NCBI GenBank assembly: GCA_028281885.1 | Contig: JANQJA010000008.1 | Location: 248,001 to 312,000, forward strand | Length of the DNA stretch: 64,000 bases | Direction of reading: 5' to 3' | Source of the DNA: Pseudomonadales bacterium | Lineage (GTDB): Bacteria > Pseudomonadota > Gammaproteobacteria > Pseudomonadales > Azotimanducaceae | In this document: positions 43,363 through 51,884 of the stretch, piece by piece | Layout of the letters: each line of letters begins with the position of its first letter | Position numbering within the stretch: the first letter of the stretch is position 1 | The notes under the pieces: model-generated | The model's database searches: none | What the model saw: only the letters and a program-made list of their open reading frames with translations | What the model was told of the DNA's origin: nothing | Made by a program: the position numbers and the translations under genes

Positions 43363-43980
43363 ATGAATACCGGTGTTCGAAACACGCTGATTGCGATTGC
43401 GGGCTTTATTGCGCTGGTACTGGGCCTGTTTTTTTCCGCCTATTTAACCAATCGGGGCCAGCTGACCGAGGCGCAGTATCGTGAACTGGGTTACTTCCGG
43501 TTTGATGAGCCACGTGTCATTGCACCCTTTCACTTGACTAACGAGTCCGGGGATGCCGTCGGGTTGGACAGCCTTAAGGGGCAGTGGTCGTTGCTGTTCT
43601 TCGGCTTTACCTACTGCCCCGATATTTGTCCTACCACCATGGGTGTACTGAATCGGGCGGTTGAGCGTCTCGACACTGACCCGCAGGTGGTGCTCGTTTC
43701 CGTCGATCCCGAGCGCGATTCACCCGAGAAACTGTCTGTCTATCTGTCGGCCTTCAACCCGGTGTTCAAAGGTTACACCGGTGATTTTGATGAAATCGTT
43801 CGTTTCGCGACCGGTGTCAATGTCGCGTTTGGCAAGGTGCCGGGTCCGGAACCGGGTACCTATACGGTCGATCATTCCGTCAGCATTGTCGTTGTTGATC
43901 CCGATGGACACTACGCCGGATTTATCAAGGCGCCCCACGATGCGCTTCGGATTAAGCAGATTGTTGAAAGTTTGATCTAA
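43363..43980 (+). CDS. SCO1/SenC family copper chaperone
   Basis: Thioredoxin-fold protein that delivers copper to the CuA site of subunit II. The 205 residues have an N-terminal membrane anchor, the copper motif YCPDICPTTMG (CxxxC near residues 86-90) and the distal His in TVDHSVSIVVVDPDG. It follows ctaB by three bases and closes the cox gene cluster. Confidence 0.95.
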   Translation: MNTGVRNTLIAIAGFIALVLGLFFSAYLTNRGQLTEAQYRELGYFRFDEPRVIAPFHLTNESGDAVGLDSLKGQWSLLFFGFTYCPDICPTTMGVLNRAVERLDTDPQVVLVSVDPERDSPEKLSVYLSAFNPVFKGYTGDFDEIVRFATGVNVAFGKVPGPEPGTYTVDHSVSIVVVDPDGHYAGFIKAPHDALRIKQIVESLI

Positions 43981-44006
43981 GAGTCCACTCATCCGGCACG
44001 GATGAA

Positions 44007-45317
44007 ATGGTGAGACTCGGTGCGTATGATGGTGCGCAGTTTCAGACCGCGCGTGCCATGTCGACTCTCGATCTGTCCAGTCAGTACGAAGCAGTGCGTG
44101 GCGCCAGCCTCGTCGCCTGTGAACCCCTTGCCATTGAAGACTATGTCATTCAACCGATGGCTGATGCGAGTCCGCCGAAATGGCACCTGGCGCACGTCAC
44201 CTGGTTTTTTGAAATTTTTTTGCTGCGGGAGCATGTGCCTGGCTACGAGCTATTCAATCCCGGCTTCGAGTATCTGTTCAACTCCTATTACAACGGTGTC
44301 GGCGAGCAGTTTCCTCGACCGCGCCGTGGACAGCTTTCGCGGCCGACGGTAGCCGAAGTCATGGACTATCGTGGTTACGTTGATCGCGCCATGATAAAAT
44401 TGTTGGAAAAACGTGTTGAACCGGCCATGGCTTTCAAGATCACGCTGGGTCTTCATCACGAGCAACAGCACCAGGAGCTACTGTTCACGGATCTTAAGTA
44501 TAACCTTGGCAACAATCCGTTGTTTCCTGCCTACCATCAGTTTAAAAGGAGCGCTGCTCGGCAGCCTGAACCGTTGTCGTTTTTGCCGTTTGCTGGTGGC
44601 ATTCATCAGATTGGCAGGGATAGCGGCGCCGAGGGATTCGGCTATGATAATGAGTCTCCGCGCCACGACGTGCTGCTGCGGGACTTCGAGCTTGCCGATC
44701 GGCTCATTACCAATGGCGAATTTTTAACGTTTATGGACGATGGTGGCTACCGGCGTCCGGAACTCTGGTTGTCGGACGGCTGGACACGAGTCAATGATGC
44801 GAAGTCAGGCTTCACCGCGCCCCTGTACTGGCGTCAGATCGATGGCAAGTGGCATGAATATGGACTGTCGGGCCTCACGCCCCTGGATCTGAATCTACCG
44901 GTTTGTCATATCAGCGCCTATGAGGCGGATGCCTACGCGCGCTGGGCTAATGCGCGATTACCCACGGAGGCTGAATGGGAGGTTGCGGCGACGAGTGTGA
45001 TGACCAGCGGCAAAGAACCGGCAGGGAATTTTGTTGAAAGTGGTCAACTGCATCCGCTGGCGAGTGAGGGGTCGGGGTTGCAGCAGATGTGGGGGGATGT
45101 CTGGGAATGGACATCCAGCAGCTATGCGCCCTATCCCGGCTTCAGACCGTTCTCGGGCGCCCTCGGTGAATACAATGGGAAGTTCATGGCGAACCAGCTG
45201 GTGTTAAGGGGCGGTTCCTGTGTCACGCCCGCATCACATATTCGCTCGACCTACCGAAACTTTTTCTACCCTGGTGACCGCTGGCAGTTCAGTGGTATTC
45301 GACTTGCCAGGGACTAG
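44007..45317 (+). CDS. egtB: Ergothioneine biosynthesis protein EgtB
   Basis: Non-heme iron sulfoxide synthase that joins a thiol donor to trimethylhistidine. The 436 residues consist of a DinB-like domain with the iron ligands (WHLAH near residue 60 and HHEQQHQE at 150-157) and a C-terminal FGE-sulfatase domain (MWGDVWEWTSS, VLRGGSCVTP, GIRLARD). The start could instead be the ATG at 44058 (MSTLDLSS). A 7-bp hairpin precedes the first ATG. egtD follows after 19 bases; egtA, egtC and egtE are not in the window. Confidence 0.92.
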   Translation: MVRLGAYDGAQFQTARAMSTLDLSSQYEAVRGASLVACEPLAIEDYVIQPMADASPPKWHLAHVTWFFEIFLLREHVPGYELFNPGFEYLFNSYYNGVGEQFPRPRRGQLSRPTVAEVMDYRGYVDRAMIKLLEKRVEPAMAFKITLGLHHEQQHQELLFTDLKYNLGNNPLFPAYHQFKRSAARQPEPLSFLPFAGGIHQIGRDSGAEGFGYDNESPRHDVLLRDFELADRLITNGEFLTFMDDGGYRRPELWLSDGWTRVNDAKSGFTAPLYWRQIDGKWHEYGLSGLTPLDLNLPVCHISAYEADAYARWANARLPTEAEWEVAATSVMTSGKEPAGNFVESGQLHPLASEGSGLQQMWGDVWEWTSSSYAPYPGFRPFSGALGEYNGKFMANQLVLRGGSCVTPASHIRSTYRNFFYPGDRWQFSGIRLARD

Positions 45318-45336
45318 CGAGCACAAGGAGATATGA

Positions 45337-46293
45337 GTGCAGCAGATCAGTTTCTACGACAAGCAACCCGATGAAGGTGATACGGAAGCGGAGTTGCTTT
45401 CGGGCCTGATTGCAAGAAACAAACGGATTGCTCCCAAATTTTTTTACGATGAGCGTGGATCGGAACTGTTTCTCGAGATTACGCGGCAGCCGGAATACTA
45501 TCCCACTCGGACCGAGATGAAACTGCTGGGCGAGACTTCCAGTCATCTGCGTTCTCTTATCGGCGACGATAGTGTGTTGATTGAGTATGGCAGTGGCAGC
45601 AGTGAGAAGATTCGACTGTTACTCAACAGCCTGAAGCCCAAAGTCTATGTGCCGCTGGACATTTCACGGGAATATCTGGCGAAGGCGGCGGAAAAGATCG
45701 CCATGGAATTTCCCTGGCTTGAGGTACGCGCGACCTGTATCGACTATACGCAGGATCTCGATCTGCCATTTTCGACCGACGGTCGTCGGGTTGGCTTCTT
45801 CCCGGGCTCGAGCATCGGCAACTTTTCCCCCGAGGAGGCAGAGCGTTTCCTCGGTCGTGTCAGGCGGCAGGTGGGTGACGATGGTGCGCTGGTGATTGGC
45901 GTCGATATGAAAAAGGACCGTGACACGCTGGAACGTGCCTATAACGACCGGGCCGGCGTCACCGCCGCATTCAACCTGAATGTGCTGGCGCATCTCAATC
46001 GTGAGTACGGGGCGGATTTTGATGTCACCGGATTTGATCATCTGGCTGAATACAATGCCGATGAGGGCTGTATCCAGATGTTTCTGGTGGCGAAGGAGGA
46101 TCAATCCGTCAGCTTCGCCAGCACGCAGATTTCCGTCGAGGCAGGAGAACGCATTCATACCGAAAATTCCCACAAGTACAGTGCGGAAGAATTTGTCTCC
46201 ATGGCGGAACGGGCAGCCTTTGAAGGCACGGAGGTATGGCAGGACGACAACGGCTGGTTCAGCCTGTTCTATTTCCAGGCGAAGGCGGCCTAA
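45337..46293 (+). CDS. egtD: L-histidine N(alpha)-methyltransferase EgtD
   Basis: SAM-dependent enzyme that trimethylates histidine to hercynine, the first step to ergothioneine. The 318 residues include PKFFYDERGSELFLEITRQP, the SAM motif IEYGSGSSEKIRLLL and FFPGSSIGNFSPEEA. The start is GTG at 45337 with AAGGAG at 45325-45330; an ATG at 45333 is out of frame. The stop overlaps thrB on the other strand by four bases. Confidence 0.94.
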   Translation: MQQISFYDKQPDEGDTEAELLSGLIARNKRIAPKFFYDERGSELFLEITRQPEYYPTRTEMKLLGETSSHLRSLIGDDSVLIEYGSGSSEKIRLLLNSLKPKVYVPLDISREYLAKAAEKIAMEFPWLEVRATCIDYTQDLDLPFSTDGRRVGFFPGSSIGNFSPEEAERFLGRVRRQVGDDGALVIGVDMKKDRDTLERAYNDRAGVTAAFNLNVLAHLNREYGADFDVTGFDHLAEYNADEGCIQMFLVAKEDQSVSFASTQISVEAGERIHTENSHKYSAEEFVSMAERAAFEGTEVWQDDNGWFSLFYFQAKAA

Positions 46294-47222
46294 CCAGCGG
46301 TTTCCTGTTTTTCGGCAGACAGAATCTGCAGGAATTCCTGTGGATCCTTTTTGTACTCGCCGCTGCTGCCGCCACTTAGCAATCTCGTTAACGCAAAGCG
46401 CATCGCGGCAGCGCGTCGAAAAGCAGGTATAAGCTCAGCCTCCTCGGCGCTCAGCGTTCGTACCAGCTGGTAGCCGTTGATCAGCGCATTGGCAAGCTCA
46501 TCGATCAATGTGCCGTTGTCGTTCACTGCCCAGGCGTTCACTGTAATGGCGATGTCCTGGACGAGGTAGTCATCACAGGCGTGATAAAAATCGATCACGC
46601 CGGTCAGCTCGCCGTTCGTAAACAACGTGTTGTCCTGGAACAGATCGCCGTGAATGATGCCCGTCGGCAACGACGCCTGATCCAGGTTTTCGTATTCACG
46701 AATACTCTGTTCAAGCAGATCCGCTTCACCGGCGCTCAGCTGATGCCGAAACTGTTCCAGTGTGTGACGCGCCCAGCTGGATGAATAGGGGTTGGCTCGG
46801 TGGTAGCGTGACCTGGCGGCAGCTTCATGGATTGAGGCAAGCATGACGCCAACCTGTTCGCAGTGACGTTGATCAATGTTGTCAGGATGGCTGCCCGGCA
46901 GGCGTGGGAACAGCCAGGCAGGCTTGCCGCAAAAGATCGTATCGGTCATGCCGTGCAGTGTTTGCTGCGGGTTGGGTACCGGCAGTCCGGCCCGGTCCAG
47001 GTTTCTGAATAGCTCGTTGAAGAAAGGAACTTCCGGGAAATCCAGATCCTCGGCAATGGTGAGGACGAACTCCGCGGTGTGCTCCTCCTGCCGCAATGTC
47101 ACGAAGTAGTTCGAGTTCTCGATCCCCGATTCGATGGCCGTATAGCCGGCCAGCTCGCCCAGGCCGAACATCGCCAGGTAGCGAGCCAGTGCCGCCTCAG
47201 GGAAGGTTGTGAATACTGCCAT
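46290..47222 (-). CDS. thrB: Homoserine kinase (choline-kinase-like, ThrB type)
   Basis: Phosphorylates homoserine in threonine synthesis. The 310 residues belong to the APH/choline kinase fold: MAVFTTFPEAALARYL start, SGIENSNYFV, the catalytic IIHGDLFQDN near residue 190 and VIDFYHACDD. It is unrelated to the GHMP-type ThrB of E. coli and matches the Pseudomonas form. It pairs functionally with thrC at 57522. It directly follows the DUF2782 gene. Confidence 0.93.
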   Translation of the reverse strand: MAVFTTFPEAALARYLAMFGLGELAGYTAIESGIENSNYFVTLRQEEHTAEFVLTIAEDLDFPEVPFFNELFRNLDRAGLPVPNPQQTLHGMTDTIFCGKPAWLFPRLPGSHPDNIDQRHCEQVGVMLASIHEAAARSRYHRANPYSSSWARHTLEQFRHQLSAGEADLLEQSIREYENLDQASLPTGIIHGDLFQDNTLFTNGELTGVIDFYHACDDYLVQDIAITVNAWAVNDNGTLIDELANALINGYQLVRTLSAEEAELIPAFRRAAAMRFALTRLLSGGSSGEYKKDPQEFLQILSAEKQETAG

Positions 47223-47516
47223 TTACCACTCCAGAATGACCCAACGGGGATAAAGGCGCTTGCTGTGGTCGAGCGCCTCATAGTGCGGAGAGCCGTCAGC
47301 AGGAACCATGTAGTAGGGCCGGCCATTTTTAGGAACGATCTTGATCATCATGAGAACGCCGCCTGATCGATACTCATAGATGGTTCGATCCTGCTGCGCG
47401 ATGATCTGGATGTCGTCTTCGTCCGGTGGTGCAATCAGCGTCGGCTCAGCCATGCCGTTGCCTGCGATTGAAGCGAGCAGCAGGCCGGTAGTGAATGGAA
47501 ATAGGCGCGTCTTCAA
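47223..47516 (-). CDS. DUF2782 family exported protein
   Basis: A 97-residue protein with a signal peptide ending NGMA-EPTL and a conserved C-terminal part (RTIYEYRSGGVLMMIKIVP, then PYYMVPADG and PRWVILEW). The start codon is TTG at 47516; no ATG is available before residue 22, and the signal peptide supports the TTG. Homologues sit between polA and thrB in Pseudomonas. Function unknown. Its stop abuts the thrB start. Confidence 0.85.
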   Translation of the reverse strand: MKTRLFPFTTGLLLASIAGNGMAEPTLIAPPDEDDIQIIAQQDRTIYEYRSGGVLMMIKIVPKNGRPYYMVPADGSPHYEALDHSKRLYPRWVILEW

Positions 47517-47553
47517 AGTATCGTGAAAAAAGTTTATCGGAGTAAAAGTCTAG

Positions 47554-50244
47554 ATGAAGAAGGACAATCCGGTCGTCCTGATTGACGGCTCATCCTACCT
47601 GTTCAGGGCATTTCACGCATTACCCAAGTTGATGAGCACGAAGGGTCACCACACGGGCGCGATCAAGGGCGTTATCAGCATGATTCGCAAGCTGATGGCG
47701 GACTATCCCCAGAGCCACATTGCCTGCGTTTTTGATGCCCGCGGCAAGTCCTTCCGCAACGAGATTTACCCCGAATACAAGGCGAACCGGGACAAGATGC
47801 CGGATGATCTTCGTGAACAGATCGAACCGATCCACGACATCATTCGTCACATGGGGGTGCCGCTGCTGATCGTTGACGGCGTTGAGGCGGACGATGTGAT
47901 TGGCACATTGGCAGATCAGGCGATCCGGTCCGATCTTGATGTGGTGATTTCCACCGGGGACAAGGACATGGCCCAGCTGGTTAATGAACGGGTCACGTTG
48001 ATTAACACCATGACTGACGCAGCGATGGATGTTGATGGCGTCAGGGAGAAGTTCGGGGTGCGCCCCGATCAGATTGTGGATTACCTCGCGCTGATCGGTG
48101 ATAGCTCGGACAATATTCCTGGTGTGCCCAAATGCGGTCCCAAGACCGCCGTCAAATGGTTGTCTGAATACGAGACACTCGATCAGGTCATTGAGAATGC
48201 AGAGGCGATCGGTGGCAAGGTCGGTGAGAATTTACGTGCGTCGCTGGATTTTCTCCCCATGTCCCACGATTTGGCGTCCATTCGCCGTGATGTGGAACTT
48301 GATATTGAACTGGCTGACCTGCAACTGGCTGAACCAAACGAAGCCGAACTGCACCAGTTGTTCGCGGAGTATGAGTTCAAACAGTGGGTTGAAGAACTGG
48401 CGAAGGCGGACACGACGGCGAGTCAGGAACGCCAAGACGCCCGCTATACAACGATTTTCGAACTGGCTGAACTGGAGCGATGGGTGGAGCGCCTGCGGGG
48501 CGCAGAACTGATCGCGTTTGATACTGAAACGACCAGCCTCGACTACATGGATGCAGAACTGGTCGGTTTGTCTTTTGCAATCGAAACCAATGAGGCGGCC
48601 TACGTTCCAATTGCACACGATTATATTGGCGCACCCCGGCAGCTGGCGTTGGATGTCGTGCTGGAAAAGGTCCGGCCGCTGCTAGAGGACCCGGATCTTT
48701 CCAAGGTGGGCCAGAACCTGAAGTACGACATGAGTGTCCTGGCCAAGTATGGCGTAGCGATGCAGGGCATTGAATATGACACCATGCTGGAATCCTATGT
48801 GCTCAATTCCATCGCCTCCAGGCATAACCTGGATGACCTGGCGCTCAAATATCTGGGTCGGACCACGGTTCATTTTGAGGATATTGCTGGCAAGGGCTCG
48901 AAACAGCTGACGTTTAACCAGATCGACATCGAGCAGGCTGCGCCCTATGCGGCCGAGGATGCGGACATTGCGTTGCAACTGCACGAAGCAATCTGGCCGA
49001 AGCTGCAGGGGGAGAAGACGTTGCGTTCCGTCTTTGAGGAGATCGAGCGGCCACTGATTCCGGTGCTTTCTCGAATAGAACGTCAGGGAGTGCTGATTGA
49101 CGTCGATCAGTTGCATGCGCAGAGCCAGGAACTGAGTGAGCGCATGGCCTCGCTGCAGGACGAAGCCTATGAGCTGGCCGGCGAGGCGTTCAATCTCGGT
49201 TCTCCGAAGCAACTGCAGGCGATACTGTTTGACAAGCTTGAGTTACCTGTTTTGCGCAAGACTGCCAAGGGGCAACCCTCGACCGCTGAAAATGTACTCT
49301 CGGAACTGGCGCTGGACTACCCGCTACCGCAGGTCATCATGGAGTATCGAGCGCTCAGCAAGTTGAAGTCGACCTACACCGATCAGCTGCCAAAACAGGT
49401 CAATGCTCATTCGGGCAGGGTTCATACGTCCTATCATCAGGCGGTGACGGCGACAGGCAGGCTTTCCAGCCAGGATCCCAATCTGCAGAACATTCCGATT
49501 CGGACGGAAGAGGGGCGGCGGGTTCGCAAGGCATTCATCGCGCCGGAAGGCTACACGCTGGTGGCCGCTGATTACTCCCAGATTGAGCTGCGGATCATGG
49601 CTCATCTGTCGGCCGACGAGGGCCTCACCCGTGCCTTCAGGGAGCAGCAGGATGTTCATCGTGTGACGGCTGCCGAGGTGTTCGCCGTTTCGCTGAACAA
49701 GGTACGTGACGATCAGCGTCGTAGTGCGAAGGCAATTAACTTTGGTTTGATTTATGGCATGTCCGCCTTTGGGCTCGGGCGACAGCTTGGTATTCCCCGG
49801 GGCGACGCTCAGGAATATATCGATCGATACTTCGAGAAGTACCCGGGTGTTCACCAGTATATGGAATCTACCCGGGAGCGTGCGGCTAAGCAGGGTTACG
49901 TGGAGACGATCTTTGGTCGGCGACTGTATCTGCCCGAGATCAATGCGAGTAACTACCAGCGCCGGCAGGCTGCGGAACGAACGGCCATTAATGCACCGAT
50001 GCAGGGTAGCGCGGCGGACATTATCAAGCGCGCCATGATCGGGGTCGATGAGTGGCTTGGGGAGTCATGGATGGATGCTCGGGTGATTATGCAGGTTCAT
50101 GATGAACTCGTGCTTGAAGTTGCAACGCCACTTGTTGATGAAGTGACAGGCCAGCTCCAACGACTGATGGAAGGCGCGGCGGAACTGACAATTCCCCTGG
50201 TGGTTGAAACGGGAGTGGGGTTTAACTGGGATGACGCGCATTGA
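47554..50244 (+). CDS. polA: DNA polymerase I
   Basis: Gap-filling and primer-removing polymerase. The 896 residues contain all three activities: the 5'-3' nuclease (residues 1-290, with VFDARGKSFRNEIYPEYKAN), an intact 3'-5' proofreading domain (FDTETTSLD, NLKYDMSVL, YAAEDADIALQ), and the polymerase domain (DYSQIELRIMAHLS, KAINFGLIYGMSAFGLG, HDELVLEV). Divergent from the DUF2782 gene with a 37-base gap. Confidence 0.98.
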   Translation: MKKDNPVVLIDGSSYLFRAFHALPKLMSTKGHHTGAIKGVISMIRKLMADYPQSHIACVFDARGKSFRNEIYPEYKANRDKMPDDLREQIEPIHDIIRHMGVPLLIVDGVEADDVIGTLADQAIRSDLDVVISTGDKDMAQLVNERVTLINTMTDAAMDVDGVREKFGVRPDQIVDYLALIGDSSDNIPGVPKCGPKTAVKWLSEYETLDQVIENAEAIGGKVGENLRASLDFLPMSHDLASIRRDVELDIELADLQLAEPNEAELHQLFAEYEFKQWVEELAKADTTASQERQDARYTTIFELAELERWVERLRGAELIAFDTETTSLDYMDAELVGLSFAIETNEAAYVPIAHDYIGAPRQLALDVVLEKVRPLLEDPDLSKVGQNLKYDMSVLAKYGVAMQGIEYDTMLESYVLNSIASRHNLDDLALKYLGRTTVHFEDIAGKGSKQLTFNQIDIEQAAPYAAEDADIALQLHEAIWPKLQGEKTLRSVFEEIERPLIPVLSRIERQGVLIDVDQLHAQSQELSERMASLQDEAYELAGEAFNLGSPKQLQAILFDKLELPVLRKTAKGQPSTAENVLSELALDYPLPQVIMEYRALSKLKSTYTDQLPKQVNAHSGRVHTSYHQAVTATGRLSSQDPNLQNIPIRTEEGRRVRKAFIAPEGYTLVAADYSQIELRIMAHLSADEGLTRAFREQQDVHRVTAAEVFAVSLNKVRDDQRRSAKAINFGLIYGMSAFGLGRQLGIPRGDAQEYIDRYFEKYPGVHQYMESTRERAAKQGYVETIFGRRLYLPEINASNYQRRQAAERTAINAPMQGSAADIIKRAMIGVDEWLGESWMDARVIMQVHDELVLEVATPLVDEVTGQLQRLMEGAAELTIPLVVETGVGFNWDDAH

Positions 50245-50282
50245 TCTTGTGTCGTACTCAATAGTTTGAGTTTGACCTTCGC

Positions 50283-50329
50283 AAAAAGAAAGGCCCTGGC
50301 CACCTGTTGGGGAGGGAGTAGCCAGGGCC
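50283..50329 (-). terminator. Intrinsic terminator of the candidate small RNA (and engB)
   Basis: Perfect 9-bp stem (GGCCCTGGC 50292-50300, GCCAGGGCC 50321-50329) with a 20-base loop. On the minus strand it is followed by TTTCTTTTTG (50291-50282), the T-run of a Rho-independent terminator. No T-run follows on the plus strand, so it does not serve polA well. Confidence 0.85.
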
Positions 50330-50399
50330 CGTGTCTTCGGGTCATTTGGGGGAAAAATTCGCCGAAGGTTTTGCTGCCAAACTTCATGCATCCATGATG
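50283..50399 (-). ncRNA. Candidate small RNA in the spf/ersA position between polA and engB
   Basis: The 244-base convergent gap holds no gene. On the minus strand a sigma-E-like promoter (50406-50434) would start RNA near 50399, and an intrinsic terminator ends it near 50283, giving about 117 bases. The RNA would fold a first stem (CTTCGG 50335-50340 with CCGAAG 50362-50367) whose loop shows a U5C5 run, then the terminator stem whose loop contains TCCCTCCCC. E. coli has Spot 42 and Pseudomonas has ErsA, an AlgT/sigma-22-dependent RNA, at this locus. The identity is inferred from position, promoter type and shape. Confidence 0.6.
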
Positions 50400-50405
50400 C
50401 GACTA

Positions 50406-50434
50406 TTATGACTTTCAGGTCGGTGCGAAGTTCC
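50406..50434 (-). promoter_or_regulatory. Sigma-E/AlgU-type promoter of the candidate small RNA
   Basis: Minus strand GGAACTT (50434-50428), 15-base spacer, GTCATAA (50412-50406). The extracytoplasmic sigma-E consensus is GGAACTT with about 15-17 bases to GTCTAA/TCTGA. CATAAT within the -10 could also serve sigma-70, but no -35 TTGACA-like element is at the right distance. Confidence 0.55.
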
Positions 50435-50488
50435 TGAAACCCGCGGGAATAATAGTGGAAAGATTATGGAGTGTACTGAAAGACCGGC

Positions 50489-51082
50489 TTAACAACGGAG
50501 CCAGCCACCAAGTACGTTTTTGAGTTCATCGAGTCCAATGTGATGGGTGGAAGACAGCACCTGCACGCTTACGTTAGCAGGGACTTGTTTTGCCACCTTG
50601 AGCCGAGCTGATTGACGTGGGCCCGGTTTCAGCTTGTCGCATTTACTCAGGATGATGTGAACCCCCAACCCCGCTTCGACCCCCCAGTCCACCATCATCT
50701 GATCAAATGGTTTCATTGGATGTCGAATATCCATGACGGCGACCAGACCGATCAGGCTTTGACGGTTTCGCAGGTAGTTGTCGATGTTTTGATGCCAGGC
50801 TTCCTTGATCTTGTCGGGAACCCGGGCATAACCGTAACCGGGCAGATCGACCAGGCGCTGCTGATCGCTGATGGCGAAGAAGTTGAGCAGCTGGGTACGA
50901 CCGGGCGTCTTGCTGGTACGGGCGAGCTTCCGCTGGCCGGTCAGGAAGTTCAATGCGCTCGATTTACCCGCGTTGGAACGTCCGCAAAAGGCGATTTCAT
51001 GTCCTTCATCCGGCGGGCATTGGGCAAGGTTGGCGGCGCTGGTCAGAAAAGAGGCCTGCTCAAACTTCGGGGCTGTATCCAT
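50489..51082 (-). CDS. engB: Ribosome biogenesis GTP-binding protein YihA/EngB (YsxC)
   Basis: Essential GTPase for large-subunit assembly. The 197 residues show G1 GRSNAGKSSALN near residues 35-46, G3 DLPGYGYARVP, and the G4-like SKCDKLKPG. The start MDTAPKFEQASFLTSAANLA is typical of gammaproteobacterial members. It converges with polA and diverges from the cytochrome c4 gene. Confidence 0.96.
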   Translation of the reverse strand: MDTAPKFEQASFLTSAANLAQCPPDEGHEIAFCGRSNAGKSSALNFLTGQRKLARTSKTPGRTQLLNFFAISDQQRLVDLPGYGYARVPDKIKEAWHQNIDNYLRNRQSLIGLVAVMDIRHPMKPFDQMMVDWGVEAGLGVHIILSKCDKLKPGPRQSARLKVAKQVPANVSVQVLSSTHHIGLDELKNVLGGWLRC

Positions 51083-51129
51083 TGCTCTCTGTTGGTGTCG
51101 TTCGGCGAGCCAAGACCCGTCGATTCATA

Positions 51130-51135
51130 TATAAT
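51130..51135 (+). promoter_or_regulatory. Possible -10 element of the cytochrome c4 gene
   Basis: A perfect TATAAT in the 107-base gap between engB and the c4 gene, 55 bases before its ATG. No good -35 is at 16-18 bases, so this is a weak call. The AT-rich stretch could also serve engB in the other direction. Confidence 0.35.
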
Positions 51136-51189
51136 TCCGGTCCATTTTAGCTGTCTCGAACCAGATTAACCTCCCAGGAAGTATCGGGC

Positions 51190-51801
51190 ATGTACCAGAT
51201 TACCTTCGCGATTCTCTCACTTATCGTTATGTCGGCGGCGTCTGCCGAGCTGATGCCGGGCGATGCGGACCGTGGCAAACGAATCAACGTCACCTGTGCC
51301 GCCTGTCATGGCACCGATGGCAACAGCCCGACATCTGCATTTCCCAGTATCGGTGGACAGCAAGCCGAGTACCTGTTGAAGCAGATGCGCGATATTAAGG
51401 GCGGCCAGCGCGAGGTTGCTGTGATGGTCGGTATGCTCGACAACATGTCGGATCAGGATCTGGTGGATCTCGCTGCCTTCTATTCGGAGCAAAAGGCACA
51501 GACGGGCGCGGCCGACCCGGCACTGGTGACGCTGGGTGAGCGCATCTATCGGGCGGGCATCCCCCGCAAGCAAATTGCCGCCTGTACGGCGTGTCATGCC
51601 CCCGACGGGCAGGGTAACGGTCCGGCGAAGTTCCCTATGCTGGCGGGCCAGTGGCCTGAGTATACGGCCGCCCAGCTCAGGCTGTTTCGTACCGGCGATC
51701 GACAGAATGATGGAGACAGCCGGATGATGCGCAGCATTGCCATGGATATGAGCGATGAGGAAATCGAGGCCGTCTCCAATTATATCTACGGCCTTCGGTA
51801 A
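51190..51801 (+). CDS. Diheme cytochrome c4
   Basis: Periplasmic electron carrier to terminal oxidases. The 203 residues comprise a signal peptide (to about residue 19, ending SAASA) and two similar cytochrome c domains with CAACH (about residue 37) and CTACH (about residue 137), each with a distal Met region. It precedes dsbA exactly as in Pseudomonas (cc4-dsbA). Confidence 0.94.
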   Translation: MYQITFAILSLIVMSAASAELMPGDADRGKRINVTCAACHGTDGNSPTSAFPSIGGQQAEYLLKQMRDIKGGQREVAVMVGMLDNMSDQDLVDLAAFYSEQKAQTGAADPALVTLGERIYRAGIPRKQIAACTACHAPDGQGNGPAKFPMLAGQWPEYTAAQLRLFRTGDRQNDGDSRMMRSIAMDMSDEEIEAVSNYIYGLR

Positions 51802-51884
51802 CCCGAAATTGTCAGGCCGTCTGACGAATTGAACGGGCCTGGTGAGTTTCGGTCTATTACTCGGACATCTTATTGGATTCAGCT

